Source: Rheum nobile
Lineage: Eukaryota; Streptophyta; Magnoliopsida; Caryophyllales; Polygonaceae
Length of the DNA stretch: 64,000 nt
NCBI GenBank assembly: GCA_027886185.1
Contig: WOAB01000056.1
Location: 7,812,001-7,876,000 of the forward strand
Reading direction: 5' to 3'
In this document: in pieces, positions 46,667 to 59,550 of the stretch
Numbering within the stretch: the first letter of the stretch is position 1
Layout: each line of letters starts with the position of its first letter
Made by a program: the position numbers and the translations under genes
Notes under the pieces: generated by a model
Told to the model about the DNA's origin: nothing
Database searches by the model: none
The model's input: the letters and a program-made list of their open reading frames with translations, nothing else

Positions 46667-49269
46667 TGTAACACCCCCAAAACTTAACCCTTTTGGAAAG
46701 GTATTACCGTCAGTGACCCCAGTGTTCCTTACCGAGATCACCCAAGGCTTTACCGGATTAAATACAATTTAATGCATACAATGATACATAATGATCAAAG
46801 TATCCAAATCAAAACATCAATCAAATGAAACATGAGTTACAGGATTACATCCCAATCCCGAATAGGACAAATACAGAGTTTAAACAAAGTACAGCGGAAG
46901 ACAAATAAAAGATTTTACAAACGGGGTTGTGATCGTGATGATCACCTGCCCAAGGATCTCAACCTGATTAAAAGCAATTATTAAAACATCCAAAAACAAC
47001 CGTCGTCTTCATAGTCAATCTAGTCTCCTCAAATCTTTACTCTATCTGATGTGCCGAATCGAACGGATGACACCAGTCCACATGCGGAGAACAATGTTCG
47101 TGGGTTAGTCTACTTGAATAGACTAGCAAGGGTAAAAAGCAGAATGGTTCGAGTGATCGTAACCGTTTACTATCATTGTCCCTCGAATAATAACCGAAGG
47201 GACGATACATAACCCGGCACTTTCACGGAATAACAACAAGAGGTATGCATGAGAGAAGATTCTGGAAGACTTCATCTTCACAGAAATCGACTCGAAAAGA
47301 GACTCCAAGAGATTGAGTCTTTAAGGAAATATGACAAATCTGGAATGTTACAGCATCATACAACAATGATTTAAAAGTTGACTGGGATGCTTCGGTTCAC
47401 GACCAACCTCATCGCATACAGCGAATCCAGATTGGAAAGAGAACGTACTATGATCAAAGTCGAGACGAGTTTTCCTAGTTGCACTATAACTTAGTTGCAC
47501 TACTCGCCAAAGGTATATTAATTATGTACACTCGGACACTTTATCTTATTTAATTCCAAAACGCACATCACGTTATAGGCTTTTAAATCATCTCATCCAT
47601 CGGGATAAAGAGATACCGTCGGGAACTAAATCCATGGACGGAGTTGACTCGAGAACTAAATCCCAAGAGTCGAATCGAGAACTAAGTCTCGCGGGAACTA
47701 AATCCCTAGGAGCGGAGTTGACTCGGGAACTAAATCCCAAGAGTCGAATCGGGAACTAAATCCCGCGGGAACTAAATCCCTCAAGGCGGAGTCGGGAACT
47801 AAATCCCTACAAACGACATTAGAGAAGGATGGTAGGAACTAAATCCTAACCACCAGGTTATCAAGAAACGACTAGTACTCGCAATGAGATACACAGTAGC
47901 GTTCCTTCGAATACTCGTGCTAACTAAACAGTTCAACACAGCAATAACTCATAACAATGCCCTCAAGGCCCGTTACAGATAAAATAGCGTTCTTCTAACA
48001 ATATACAACCTATTATAATATCTGTATTAATTCACATATATATATATATAATAGCATTATTCTAACAGATATACAACCTATTATGATATCATATTTTAGT
48101 TTTCCAAAATAGTTAATAAAACCGTTTCCAGATGAACACAATAATCATTCCAAATTAATTACTCAGATAAACAACTGATAATTAATGTAAATATGGAACG
48201 ATGAGCAAGAGCGAACCGCCACTTGCCTGGAATAGATTCGGCGATGAATCTGGACGAGACGACTACCGAAAATATCCTTTCCGAGGATATGGCTTAAGCT
48301 TCAGAATATTTCTACCAGAAAACGAGTCCACACGCAATCCAGCAAATCACGTTCTAACGCTCGAATAATTTTGGGTTGAATTTGGACTGGAGGCTTAATG
48401 GGCTAATCGGCCCATCACGAAACAATTCAACAGGGGGCCCACTCCACTATTCCTCCTCCTTCAACCTTTCTCCTTCAACAACACAACAACAACAGCAACA
48501 ACTTCAACGTGGAGCAGAGCTCGGTGCTCCGTCTTCACCCCCCCTCGTCGCCGGCGTGAGCAGCAGCCAGCAGAGGAGCAACGACGGCAGGGACACCACG
48601 CAGCAGCTCGTCGATGCCGGGAAGAAGCAGCAGCAACGCATGGCGGCGGCAACAACGGCACCGCGAACAGCTCCGACAAGCAACAACGCGCCCAGATCTG
48701 GCGTCCTTTTTACCGGAGATGACATCCACCAGCAGCACCGCATCTCTGCCAACCTCAGCAACAGTCCAACGATCGAACGCAACAACTCGCTGACGGGGAA
48801 GAAGGTTCACGACGCCGGCAGGAGAGATGTCGAGCAGAGGAACGGGAGTTGGAGAGTAATTGGGTGAGGTGATGTTGCATCCATCGAGCTCCATTTATAG
48901 CTATGGAAGGGGCAGAGATCCGACCACCAACCTCGAGCCAAGCAACGAAGCACTTTCGGCGATACTTTCGGCGAGTGCGTCGCCAACCTCGAGCCAAGCA
49001 ACGAAGCACTTTCGGCGATACTTCTGGCAGTACGTGAAGTAATATGGAAATTGGTATGGGTATTAAACCCCGAAGATTATATGTTTGTATCCAAACAAAT
49101 ATTCTAAGTCTCGAAAATACATTGAATGTATTTTATACCACTCAGGGAATTATTTCGGATATCATGGATATTTCAGAAAATCCAAACTCCACTGAAAGCG
49201 AAATAATTAATTAGTGAAGGTTGGGAAAAATTACTCGAATATCCTTACTAAAAATTGAGGGATATTACA
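46667..49269 (-). mobile_element. Solo LTR (inner copy), inverted relative to the outer one
   Basis: On the plus strand it starts TGTAACACCCCCAAAACTT and ends TTGAGGGATATTACA, flanked by ACTGT at 46662-46666 and 49270-49274. Both ends are reverse complements of the outer LTR's ends, so this is the same family in minus orientation. Its TATA box (minus-strand TATAAAT, 48893-48899) lies 370 bp from its 5' end, matching the outer copy. Interior matches include GGCAAGTGGCGGTTCGCTC (inverse at about 48210-48230). At 2603 bp it is about 370 bp longer than the outer copy, mostly because of a GGGAACTAAATCCC repeat. Plus-strand ORFs with poly-Gln here are antisense artefacts. Confidence 0.85.
47611..47850. 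repeat. Short tandem repeat of GGGAACTAAATCCC words
   Basis: About seven copies of (C/G)GGAACTAAATCC, alternating with AGAGTCGAATCG and GGAGTTGACTCG spacers. The core is nearly palindromic. The outer LTR has only one related word (CGGGATTTATTCCCC near 49317), so the array expanded in the inner copy's lineage. Confidence 0.85.
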
Positions 49270-50237
49270 ACTGTACCCTTACTCAGGGTAGGTGCACACA
49301 GCTAGTGCCGACAATCGGGATTTATTCCCCAGATATCTCTCGTATCGAGATGATATATATATTAAAAGCTTTAACGTGAATGTACGTTTTGTAATTAAAT
49401 AAGATAAGTGCGGTTATGCACATAATTAATGAACCTTCGGGCGAGAAGTACAACTTGGAACCCGCTCGGACTTCAGTTAGAGTAAGTCCTCCTTCCAAAT
49501 CTGAATTCGCATTACGCGGTGAGGTTGGTCGTGGACCCAAATGATCAAGTCGTTTTAAACGCTTGTGTGAAACTATAACGTTCCCAAACACTTGTCATGC
49601 TTTCCGAAAGACTCACTCTCTTGGAGTCTTCTCTTCACACGTTTCCCATAAAACTCAATCTTTTGGAGTCTTTTCTTGTTCATACCGTTTCGTATCTTTT
49701 CGTAGAAGTGTTGAGGTTTACTATTGTCATCGGCTTTTATTCGAGAAGCGATGGGTATAACCTAACCTGACTGCTTAGAACCTTTTCTATTCTTACTCTT
49801 GCATAGTCTTTCATTAGACTAACCAACCGGTTTATTTCCTTTGCATGGTTGGCTGGTGTCATCTGTCTCATACGGCACATCAGGTAAACGTCCCTTTCCA
49901 TGAAGGCCAGATTACGATGATGAGGGCATATGATGTTTTTAAGAGTTTTCCAAGGTTGAAGATCATAGGCGTGAGATCGCTCAGATTAAGACCCTTCGTG
50001 AATTTTATTCATTTAAAAGACCTTTGTTGTATTGAAACAATTCTGTATTTGGTTGTATCTGGTGTTAACAGTTGTAAACCGTAACTTTGGTTTAAATAAT
50101 ATTTATGATATTTAATAAAGTTTTGTGTTATATTATGGTTGTAATAAAATGGTTAAGCTTTGGGTGACCCCAGATGTGTAATCTGAGGTCACTGGCGGTA
50201 ATACTTTCAAGGGAATATTTGGGGGTGTTACAGAATA

Positions 50238-50507
50238 CCATATGTTTGATACTCCTTTATTGATTTATTACAAATATATGATATTTTTTTTATTGATTTA
50301 TTACTATTATCTGATTTTTTATATTGATTTATTACAAAAATCTGATATTTTTTTTATTTTATTTTTTTAAATATATATCCACTATCAATATCATGGTTAA
50401 ATATGCTCTAAATACATCCTTCCTATGTGTGCTCAAGCAATGAAATTTTGAGTGTCCGTTGTTTCCAAATTGCAAGTTAAGAACCACTTACCTCAGTGGC
50501 CTAGCCC
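50238..50507. other. AT-rich spacer
   Basis: Short repeats of TATTGATTTATTACAAA-like text between the LTR and the LINE; no gene. Confidence 0.5.
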
Positions 50508-50524
50508 AACTATTCCCAAAAGCA

Positions 50525-52983
50525 AAATGTGGTTTGGAATCCGGTTAACTCAACTGGAATTTCATTCAGGCCATTTTACTCAAATTTGGTTTCTCACCGA
50601 TACGGATCACCAAGCTTATGATCTCTATCACTTCTACTTCATTTTCTGTACTCGTTAATAATGAACACGAACATGTTTTCAAACCAAAATGTGGGATTCG
50701 TCAAGGAGATTCCATTGCTCCATTCATCTTTATTATTGCAATGGAATACCTCTCACTTACCCTAGCCAACGAAGCTCGACAACCAAACAGAAAGGTTGGA
50801 ATCGAGTTAACTCGTCATGGAACTTGCATTCCATCTTTCACCTAAGCTGATGACACTTTTATCTTCGCTGACGCCAATCTCCAAAATATGCATCAGATTC
50901 AACATATCCTCAACACCTTCATCCGTATTTCTGGCTTATCCATTAATCTCCATAAAAGTTCTATACAAACATCATCCAATATTACCAACCAACAAGCATC
51001 CTCACTCGCATCTATACTTAATCTCCCTATTACTAAATCCATGGAAAAATATCTAGGAATCCCTATTGTACGAGGACGTGTTAAAAATGCAACTTTTGCT
51101 GACTACGTCCAAAGTCTTAAGAAACAATTATCTAAATGGAAAGCTGATTCCTTATCCCAAGCGGGTCGAAGTGTCCTCATCCAATCAAACCTGTGTGCCA
51201 AAATTAACTACCTGATGCAGAGCTTATTTTTACCAAAAACCATTTGCAATGAGTTTGTTAGGATCATTAAAGATTTCTTCTGGAACAAATATCAAGCAAA
51301 TTACCGGCCCCTTATCTCTTGGGATTCCATTTGTCAATCCAAATCCATTGGTGGACTCGGTTTCCGTTCCACCCACGACGCGAATAAATCTTTTCAGATG
51401 AAATTACTATGGAAAATATTGACTGACACCAATAATTTATGGGTTCGTATCATTACTGAAAAACACATTACGTCCACTAACCTTTTCTCTTACCGCACCA
51501 AAAGAAGGCAATCTTGGCAGTTCTCACGTATGCTACATCTCCGTGACGATTTCAAAAAAGGAATTGCTTGGGAAGTCGGAAATGGTAAAACTACTAATTT
51601 ATGGTCGGACTCTTGGATTCCACACTATGGCCCCTTCCCTTATTTCCATAACAATACATCACCTGATATTAAAATTTCTGAATTTATTACACCAACACGA
51701 CATTGGGACGTCCCTCGCCTACAAAGGTTACTTCCCCATCACGTCATTACAAAAATCCTTAACATTCACATCCCTGCCGCGCCCACGGAAGACCATCTTA
51801 TATGGAGACTTACTACTGATGGTCAATTTAGTGTCTCATCCACGCATCAGCTTAACCATAACGCTTTGTTCAATCTTACTCAATAACCTTACTCTTGGCT
51901 TTGAAAATTAAATATTCTACCCAAAATCAAAACTTTTCTGTGGAAAACGCTTCGTGATGGACTTCCCACCACCGAACGTATCAATCGGCACTATCACTAT
52001 GTCTATTCACCTTGCCAACTATGCCAGAATAATGATGAGGACACTAATCATCTCTTCTTTACTTGCCCTTTTACTCAATTCATGATCTCCAACCTTGAAT
52101 CGAAACTTCAAACATCCTTCTCTTTACAAACTAGCTCATATTTTCACTCTAACTTTGAATATTTCAGACAATCAAATCAAAACCATGTCCCGTCACTTTT
52201 CCTATGGTGGAGCATTTGGAATCATCGGAATAACATTCTCTTCCGTTCCTCTTGTACCTGCCAACAATCCTCCCCTTCTGACAAGGCGTGGCTTTCTTAC
52301 CAAGACCGGATAGCGTCTAATCCAACTATCAAACCTGCCTCGATCAGACGAAACCGTGCATTAACTACCAATCACATTTGGAAGAAACCACCAGAACATT
52401 GGATCAAATTAAACTTTGATGGATCCAAGAAGGGAGATAACTCGTCACATATTGTATACGTTCTACGAGACCACAATGCAAAAGCTTTATTTTTCCACCG
52501 AGAAGAAATACCATCTACTTCGATTATACATACTGAGGCTCTAGCGGCTTTATTTGGTATTCGGTTTGCTGCTAGGCACAATATTTCACAACTAATTATC
52601 GAAGGTGATAATTTGGTTGTCATTAATTCCATCAGACGGACATGAAAAATCCCTTGGGAAATTCATTCAATTATTCTGGATATTTGGGGTCTTCTATCTT
52701 CCTTTCCTTCTCTGCAAGTTTTTCATTGTTTTCGTGAGGCCAACCGCGCATCAGACTTCCTAGCGACACAACCCCTTCCGTCACATGCACTTCAACAGTT
52801 TCAACGGTTACTATGTCACTGCTCTACCCATACTCCATCTATTACTGGAGACAGATACGAGTTCTTACAGCTCAACTCCTCTTTTCATTCCTTTGGAATT
52901 CAACTTGTAAAAATCATCTATTCAGATGATTTAGGACAGCTACGTAGTTAGATGAACCCTATTGTTTGTCTTGTATAAAAAAA
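50525..52983 (+). mobile_element. 5'-truncated LINE (L1-type) with target duplication
   Basis: Flanked by a 17-bp perfect repeat AACTATTCCCAAAAGCA at 50508-50524 and 52984-53000, with a short A-run at the 3' end, as made by target-primed reverse transcription. A single frame runs from about 50618 to 52950. It has reverse transcriptase parts (KCGIRQGDSIAPFIFIIAME; ADDTFIFAD after a stop), the thumb and connector (SLSQAGRSVLIQSNL, IGGLGFRSTHDANKSFQMKL), zf-RVT (LPKIKTFLWKTLRDGLPTTE, CQLCQNNDEDTNHLFFTCP) and RNase H (WIKLNFDGSKKGDNSSHIV, HTEALAALFGIRFAA, IIEGDNLVVINSI). In-frame stops are at 50843-50845 (at the Tyr of the YADD catalytic motif), 51884-51886, 51902-51904 and 52643-52645; two of these sit where Trp (TGG) is expected. 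The endonuclease and upstream RT are absent through truncation. Not functional. Confidence 0.92.
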
Positions 52984-53000
52984 AACTATTCCCAAAAGCA

Positions 53001-53373
53001 TATTCTCAATTTCTCATAATGAAAGAAGAAGATTTTAGTCTCATTCATATGAATAACATTTCTTGTGACCCACTCTTGATATATTGCCTACAAAATCTAA
53101 AAACAATCAAACAAGATTATAATATTTTGATTGGGGGGAGTATGTATTAGGACACAATAATAAGTGATTTTTCTAAATTGCTCTACAATATTCTACAACA
53201 ACAACAAAATCATGAATTTCAGATCAACAAAGCCTTGTCAAGGAGCATTGTGCGCCTGTATGTGATCAATCATTGGTCTAGTGTTGAGTATTATACCATA
53301 CCTATTTTGCAAAGATGGTAGGAACTAAAAACTTGTCTTCTTCTATTTCTTTCCTTTTCAAGTGTCATATTGT
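53001..53373. other. 3' flank of the CTL gene
   Basis: Contains the probable 3' UTR and polyadenylation region of the minus-strand choline-transporter-like gene. No other gene is visible. Confidence 0.4.
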
Positions 53374-56300
53374 TTATACAATGCCATCAACCCTGTTATG
53401 GTTCGACACTTCCCTAGACCGGGCGCTCCTGTACTGCAGTCTCTGGTGGAGGGTCTCCGACATCTGGTTAAAGAATCCGGCATCCCACCTCTGTATAAGC
53501 AACGGGTCGATAGCATAACATATGTACAACGACGTCACTGCCCCTTCCACCACCACCATTGCAAGCCCCACCTGCAATAGGAAAAAAGCCCTTATATATC
53601 AAGGCGGTTGGTTAATTAAGGCTCGTTTTGTATCGATACCAAAGATATGAGATATCGGGTATCGATATCGGTATGGATATCAAGATATGAGTATGAGTGA
53701 TATCAAGATATCGGGTATGTGTATAGATGTGAGTCATATTTTTGTTATACCCAATTCATGAGAGATATTAAAATAACACTCTGATATCACTCATACCCAT
53801 ACCTTGATAACCATATCTGATACCAAACATTAGGGTTTGTTTGGTTCGTATCCGAGTTGCACTTCACCTTTTTCCTGGTTGTATGTTTAGAAAAGGAAGT
53901 TGACTAATACAGATTTAAATCTAAGCATTATAAAGGATGAGGACTAAGCTTACCAAGACCATGCCCATGAGCATGGAAGTGGATCCAACCATTAAGACTC
54001 TGTCACTTGACCTGAACCAACTCCAAACTCCAGCACAAGTTCCAGTTATAAGCCCGCCCAGGAGCGTTCCCATCAGGAGAACGGCACCCGAGCAGTCGTA
54101 CGCTATGAGAGCTTCAACGCCTGTCGACTGGAACAGCTCCCACGCGTCCCTTGCTGAGTGATTGAAGCTTTTCCCAGAAACCGCTATCTGTAATGGAAAC
54201 CAAAGAATGTCAGTACTGTTTATCTTTTTTTTCCACAGTCGTAAGACGTCACAATAAAGAACTAAGACAGAGAAACACCTGTACATATGCATACTTGTTG
54301 AAGAACCTCACTAGTGTCTCAACAAGATGGAAAAGAAAATCGACACAGCAGAGTAAGCACTCGTTGCCACCAATCTTGGACCGGAATCCTCTAATCTGTT
54401 TACGACAAACCGAATCATCACAACAACAGAAAACAGAATTAAAGTGAGAATGATGATCAGAAACTTACTTCCCACCGCAACGTGCGAATGGCAGCTGTGA
54501 AGAGCGAGCCATAGCATATGCTGCCAAAGGAAGTCGTCACGGCATAGCGTAGAGAATTCACTAACGAGTTTTGAGGCATTGTTGATTCTTGATTACTGTG
54601 GATGAGGACGAGGAAAACCATTCCGGAAACTATTACATGAACCGTATTACATAGGACTGCACCCGTCCAGAATAAGCTTATGGAGAGCACCTGCATAAAC
54701 AATGCAAGTTCATTCATGAGCTCAAGTTATAGCTCAAGTTTCCTTGATTCCTTGTACTACTCTCTCGGGAGTCTCGTGAATACCGATAGATGGAAAGAAT
54801 AGCAAAACTTGCCAGCTCACCACAAGAAGCCACCAGCGTCCACCATCGCCCATGCTTGAAGCAACAACACCGGCTACTCCAAACGACCATAAGGCCATCC
54901 ATAAAAGCATGACCACGATGAAACCACGTGCCACTCGCATAACTTCAGGGAGGCTCCTTGCCATCTTCACTGCTTTTTGCAGCACCAGCATGGTAAAGGG
55001 CAATCTATGAGGGGAAGAAACAAAGTATTGAAGTTAACATGTTGAGAAAACAACATTTATTTTCAAAAACACTGCAAAAAACTCTCATCAAACTTTTACT
55101 TCAAGTCTTCAATGCGCAAAATCCTCATAAATTTGAAGTGTAGATGATAACATGATATACTGATTGTACTATTGTTCTCCATTTGTTACTAACTGTATGG
55201 ATATTTTATCCTACTAACACAACCATAGGAAATATTTTATCCCCTCAATCACTATTACCTATCGTGTAGGCAATAGTTCGAATCTCTAAGAGCCCAACCC
55301 CAATGGTAGAAGTTCTTGTTCTAATGCACGAGTTTTGTTTCCTCATTATGTGTCTAAACTATGAAGTGACAGAAACTACCAACTATATGGAAATAGTTAA
55401 TGAAGCCATATCGATTAAGACGTGAACTCATAGATCCTGTCCAAGTAAGCATGGAAAGCTTTGGATTACCTGTCTATCACTGAGATGACATACAAGAACT
55501 GCAAGGCAGCACCGACAGCAAAAGCAACGCCCCAGAAAAACTGCTTTGTCCAGAATGAAAATATACTAATCACAGCAAGATAAGTGGTCAAAATGTGCAC
55601 CGAGATCTTCATCATCTGGGTGGCCTGACAACCGAGCAACAACAGCCAAATCCACCCAAGAAACGTGCCAGCGCCTCCAGCAACAGCATATAATGGCCAA
55701 TAGTACTCTGTCAAGCCGGCATGGTTCTCTAGTAACCCGTTTGTATACTTGTCGAGATTAAGCCTATCGTTCTTCTTAAAACTATTGAGTCCGAGGACCC
55801 CAAGAACAAGCCCCAGTCCTATCAAATGCAGCACGAAAACCGCTAGCCAGAACACATCTCTCCAGTGCCTTGAGTGCTCAAATGACAAAGCATAAGTATT
55901 ACTGGGGATACTTCTTTGAACATGAACAACATCCTAGCAAATGTCAATAAAGAATAGATTCAGAAACCCTGAAGATCATGCAGCAAAGAAATAACCCTAT
56001 TTAACAAATGTTTTATTCATTTGGATAACATTTTAACAAGCTTCATGATGGAAACACTTCCCAGTTGCTACCTCACCCTAACTACTGAAAAAGTCCAAAG
56101 CTTTTGCCACAATGTTATACTATAATTCTTTACAGAAAGCACTTTACCTAATTCAGCTAAACACCTACAATTTTACAAACTTCAACTGACCACTTACTTT
56201 CCCTTATTCAAACCAAAACCCATATACGAATCAATTTTTATTACTAGTAGCTTATCAAACTTATCACAAATTCACAGAAAAACATAACAAGTACTCCGTA

Positions 56301-56589
56301 TCCTTCAAAAGTTAAAGAGGGAGTAGAAAAAGGAAAACCACCCGGATCAAGCTGGAACATTTTGGGAACATACCAATTAAAATCAATAAGCCCAGAAAAA
56401 AGAAAAGATAAAAAAGAAAGAAACTTTGGAGCAAAATCAATAATCTATATTGATATTTGATCCCTACAAATTGCCCCAATTTCATAAGCATTCAGGAGTT
56501 TAGTAGAGAGAAAGAGAGTTTACCTGCTCAGTAGCGGAGAGAGAAGGGGAATTGTAGGCAGAGGAGGAGGAGGTTTGAGATTCACACAT
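53374..56589 (-). CDS. Choline-transporter-like (CTL/SLC44, PNS1-like) membrane protein, 7 exons
   Basis: Multi-span membrane protein of the choline-transporter-like family (Pfam Choline_transpo), plasma membrane or endomembrane; in plants related members affect choline and lipid homeostasis, but the substrate here is unproven. Exons in order, all GT-AG: 56589-56524, 55933-55470, 55004-54821, 54690-54469, 54395-54279, 54187-53954, 53571-53374. They join to 494 residues, the length of the shorter plant CTL group. The N terminus is Ser-rich and cytosolic. The first span is at about residues 50-70. Family landmarks are ISVIDRLPFTMLVLQKAVKM, the conserved NTVHVIVSG and GSICYGSLFTA segments, NECLLCCVDFLFHLVETLVR, FFNKYAYVQIAVSG and FCTL-like DCSGAVLLMGTLLGGLITG. 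The C-terminal exon ends NHNRVDGIV. Intron 6 carries a MITE. The frame is intact. Confidence 0.93.
53620..53835. mobile_element. Tourist-like MITE in intron 6 of the CTL gene
   Basis: Left end TTAAGGCTCGTTTTGTATCG; the inner part is rich in GATATCxxGGTAT inverse words (GATATCGGGTATCGATATCG, ATATCTGATACCAAACATTAG). The right end is less clean, so the boundary is approximate. Same family style as the Harbinger MITEs at 5.8 and 7.2 kb. Confidence 0.55.
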
Positions 56590-56939
56590 AGCTGGATTAA
56601 AAAGCAGATGAGAAAATTTTCTTGAGGGTTTAATTAACTAAAAAATCATAGCTTTTATGAGTTCATAACACTGCAAAATACTAATGCTTGATTTTGATTT
56701 CTAATGTGTGGGTATTTCTGCAAATTGGCAGGGGAGAGATGATGAGTGGAGACAACGAGACATTGACAAGCACGGACGCTCTGGTCAATAATTAAGTTTC
56801 AATTTCTTTATTTTTTTCCCCATAAAATATCATTTATGAAGAAAATTGATTGACAATAGGGTTTATTGACTCGTGACTTTTGCTGCGAATATTTGGAAAT
56901 TTGGAGGGAAGAGTTTATACACTAAAGGAGTTACATTTA
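56590..56939 (-). promoter_or_regulatory. Promoter region of the CTL gene
   Basis: Upstream (minus sense) of the CTL start codon. AT-rich, with no clear TATA box that I would defend. Confidence 0.35.
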
Positions 56940-58501
56940 CTAGTTTAAACCCTACTGTATCATGAGCTAACTTATATTTATGAAATAAAATTTTAATATA
57001 CAAATAAACGTCATATAAATATAAAATAATGATTACGTGATTATAAAAGATAAGATATACATGAAATGAGAATATATTGATATATAGTTATATTATATTT
57101 TTTTCAAACATATACATACTAAAAGAAAGAATATGATTGAATTTATATATATAAATATTATAGGAAAAACAAATCACTCTAATTATGTAAACATTACGAT
57201 TGTACATGTTACTTAACTCAAGAACATTTTATTTTTGTATATTTAGAGTGAAATAATATTCGAGATTGAAGTTATGAATCGAAATATAGTATTTTTTTCT
57301 TCAATTTAATAGGTTAGTACAATGTTATTTGTCAATCTTCCAACAATATGTTACTGATGATATGTTTAGATCTATATTCTTTTTAAGACTTCTTAAATTT
57401 ATTTGTCATTGTTTTATTACTATATATATGTTGGGAACTTATATTTATTCGTAATTATTAATATACTAAATTAACTCAATTGGAGAATCAAATAAAACCC
57501 AATTTAATTATATTTCAAATAGTATATTGATATTTTCATACATATTTTTTATTCATCATCAATTATTTCAAGTTCATAAATAATTTGTAATTAAATCTTG
57601 AAAATGTAAAATCTATCAAGTGAAGATTTTATTGCTATCAAATTTACGTGGGTTTATTTAAATTTCAAAATGTGAATGCATTGTAACTTGTAAGTAAAAA
57701 AAATCATTTAATATATATGCTATCTAAAGGTTATTAATAATTAACTTACGTGAGTTCACTAATCTTGTTGCTATGTCAATATACTAATTAACTTACATGG
57801 ATTCATTTAATTTGCTAATAGTTTATCACTAATTCGTTATATCTACCAAAAAATTCATTAAAATATATGATATCTAAAGTTAAGTATATAACCTAACCTT
57901 ATACAATATTTAATATTTAAATTAATTAAATAAATATTAATTTTGTCATTTTTGATGATGTTAAATGTCAATTAATATTATTGTTGCATTAGCAAAAATA
58001 TATGTATCACATTTACATTTCCGTCAAATAGAAAATTACGTTAACATTTATTGCAAAAATAAGTTAGTTTGATGAGATTTTTGTCAAGATTTGATAAGAT
58101 TTTACAATTTAGATCTAATTAATTTGCAAATCTTGTTAAGGTCTTTTTGTTAATTTATATTTTGCTGATTATTTAATATAATAATAAATAGAAAAAGGGG
58201 AGAAAATAAAACCTTAACAACTTGGGTCTAAAAATACTCTGATGGCTTAAAAAAAGCCAACTTTAATATAGATATATAGATTGATGGTTAAATTTATTTA
58301 TAATGTTATTTGTTACTTTAAAGTTTGGTTGATTTTGGAAGTAAATGTGATCTATAAATTTTGATTTGATAAACGGTTTTTATTTAAAGTGAAATAAAAA
58401 AATTTAAAAAAAGAAACGAATGAGAAAATGACATATAGATATAATGGGTCCAGAAACGTTCTAAGAAATCAAAAGGGAAGAGCTTTAATATATATAATAG
58501 A
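56940..58501 (-). mobile_element. Probable non-autonomous Helitron, minus strand
   Basis: Minus-strand 5' end reads TCTATTATATATATTAAAGC from 58501, preceded by A. A second similar 5' end (TCTATATATCTATATTAAAG) starts at 58280. The 3' end is CTAG at 56940-56943, preceded by GGGTTTAAA on the minus strand, a common Helitron ending, but the hairpin is poor. The interior is AT-rich with no ORF. A 15-bp repeat AAAGGAGTTACATTT lies on either side (56924 and 58521). Confidence 0.5.
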
Positions 58502-59550
58502 TATATTTTTTTTTGTTAGAAAAGGAGTTACATTTGAATATAGAAGGACAATGCAAGTATAAAAAGTAAATAGTGTGTTAAGTGCCTGCTTAATCCAAAA
58601 ATCTTTCTTGAACTTCTTAACCATCAATATCATTCTTCATTTAAAAATACTCTATAAAAGAGTAATGTGTTGTCAGCTTAAAGTGGATATTTCATAATCT
58701 ATTATATATATTAAAACAAAGAAATTTTGAGCCACGATATTGATTCTGACCCCACAATTCATATGTGTCAATTTGTGGTTAACTCACTTTTTTTATTAAC
58801 AATTCTATTCAATTTAAATCACAATATCTAATCACAACTAACTTCAAATATTTAAAATTTCAAATCACAATATCTAATCACAACTAACTTCAAATATATA
58901 AAAACTATATACAATTTTTACATAAAATTTGATTTCTACAAATTACACATACAATAAGCTTATAATATATGTCAAAATAATATATGATAGATTTTCTACT
59001 AAACTTATATATAAAATACATCTTATATTCATTTATGTAATAAGTAATATTATTTTTATGTGTTTGCATATATAATTTGACCTATATAAAATCATACAAT
59101 ATATACAATTTCCAACTCATAGTACATGTACTTTTGTAGTTAAGCCCACTATATTATATTATTACACATACAAATTTTATGGCCCATTTAGAGTAAAATG
59201 ACCCGAATAAATTTTATAGCCCATCAATATATATATTAAAGGGATTGAATTTCGAGTCACCAGAATGCTTCTGGCTCTACAAATCATACGTGTCATTTTG
59301 TTATTAATCCACTTTTTTTAACATTATATTTCAATTTAAATCACAATATCTAATCACACTTAACTTCAAACATATAAAAACTATATACAACTTTGTTAAA
59401 TGCTTATATACGTTTCTTATAAATTTTGATTTCTACAAATTGTAAAATATAAGCTTATATATGTCAAACTAATATATGATAGATTTCCTACTAAACTTAT
59501 TTATAAAATACATCTTATATTCATTTATGTAATTAGTAATAATATTTTTA

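Larger units (their letters stand above)
45396..50232 (+). mobile_element. Solo LTR (outer copy), split by a second LTR of the same family
   Basis: Starts TGTAATACCCCTCAATTTC and ends TTTGGGGGTGTTACA, flanked by the 5-bp duplication GAATA at 45391-45395 and 50233-50237. It is split at 46666/49270 by the opposite-orientation copy; without the insert and one target copy it is about 2.23 kb. A TATA box (TATATAA, 45785-45791) lies 389 bp from the 5' end and points to plus-strand sense. No primer-binding site, gag or pol follows the 3' end, so this is a solo LTR. The terminal TGTAAYACCCC pattern is known from several plant Ty3/gypsy LTRs, but the lineage cannot be fixed without coding sequence. 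Confidence 0.85.

Noticed and set aside
48376..48867. 163-aa plus-strand ORF rich in Gln, Asn and Ser
   Set aside because: It lies antisense within the inner solo LTR; CAA/CAG-type repeats keep it open. No family features.
45396..50232. Interpretation as a MULE or fold-back element with long TIRs
   Set aside because: The arms interlock rather than nest, and two separate 5-bp target duplications with TG...CA ends fit opposed LTRs better.
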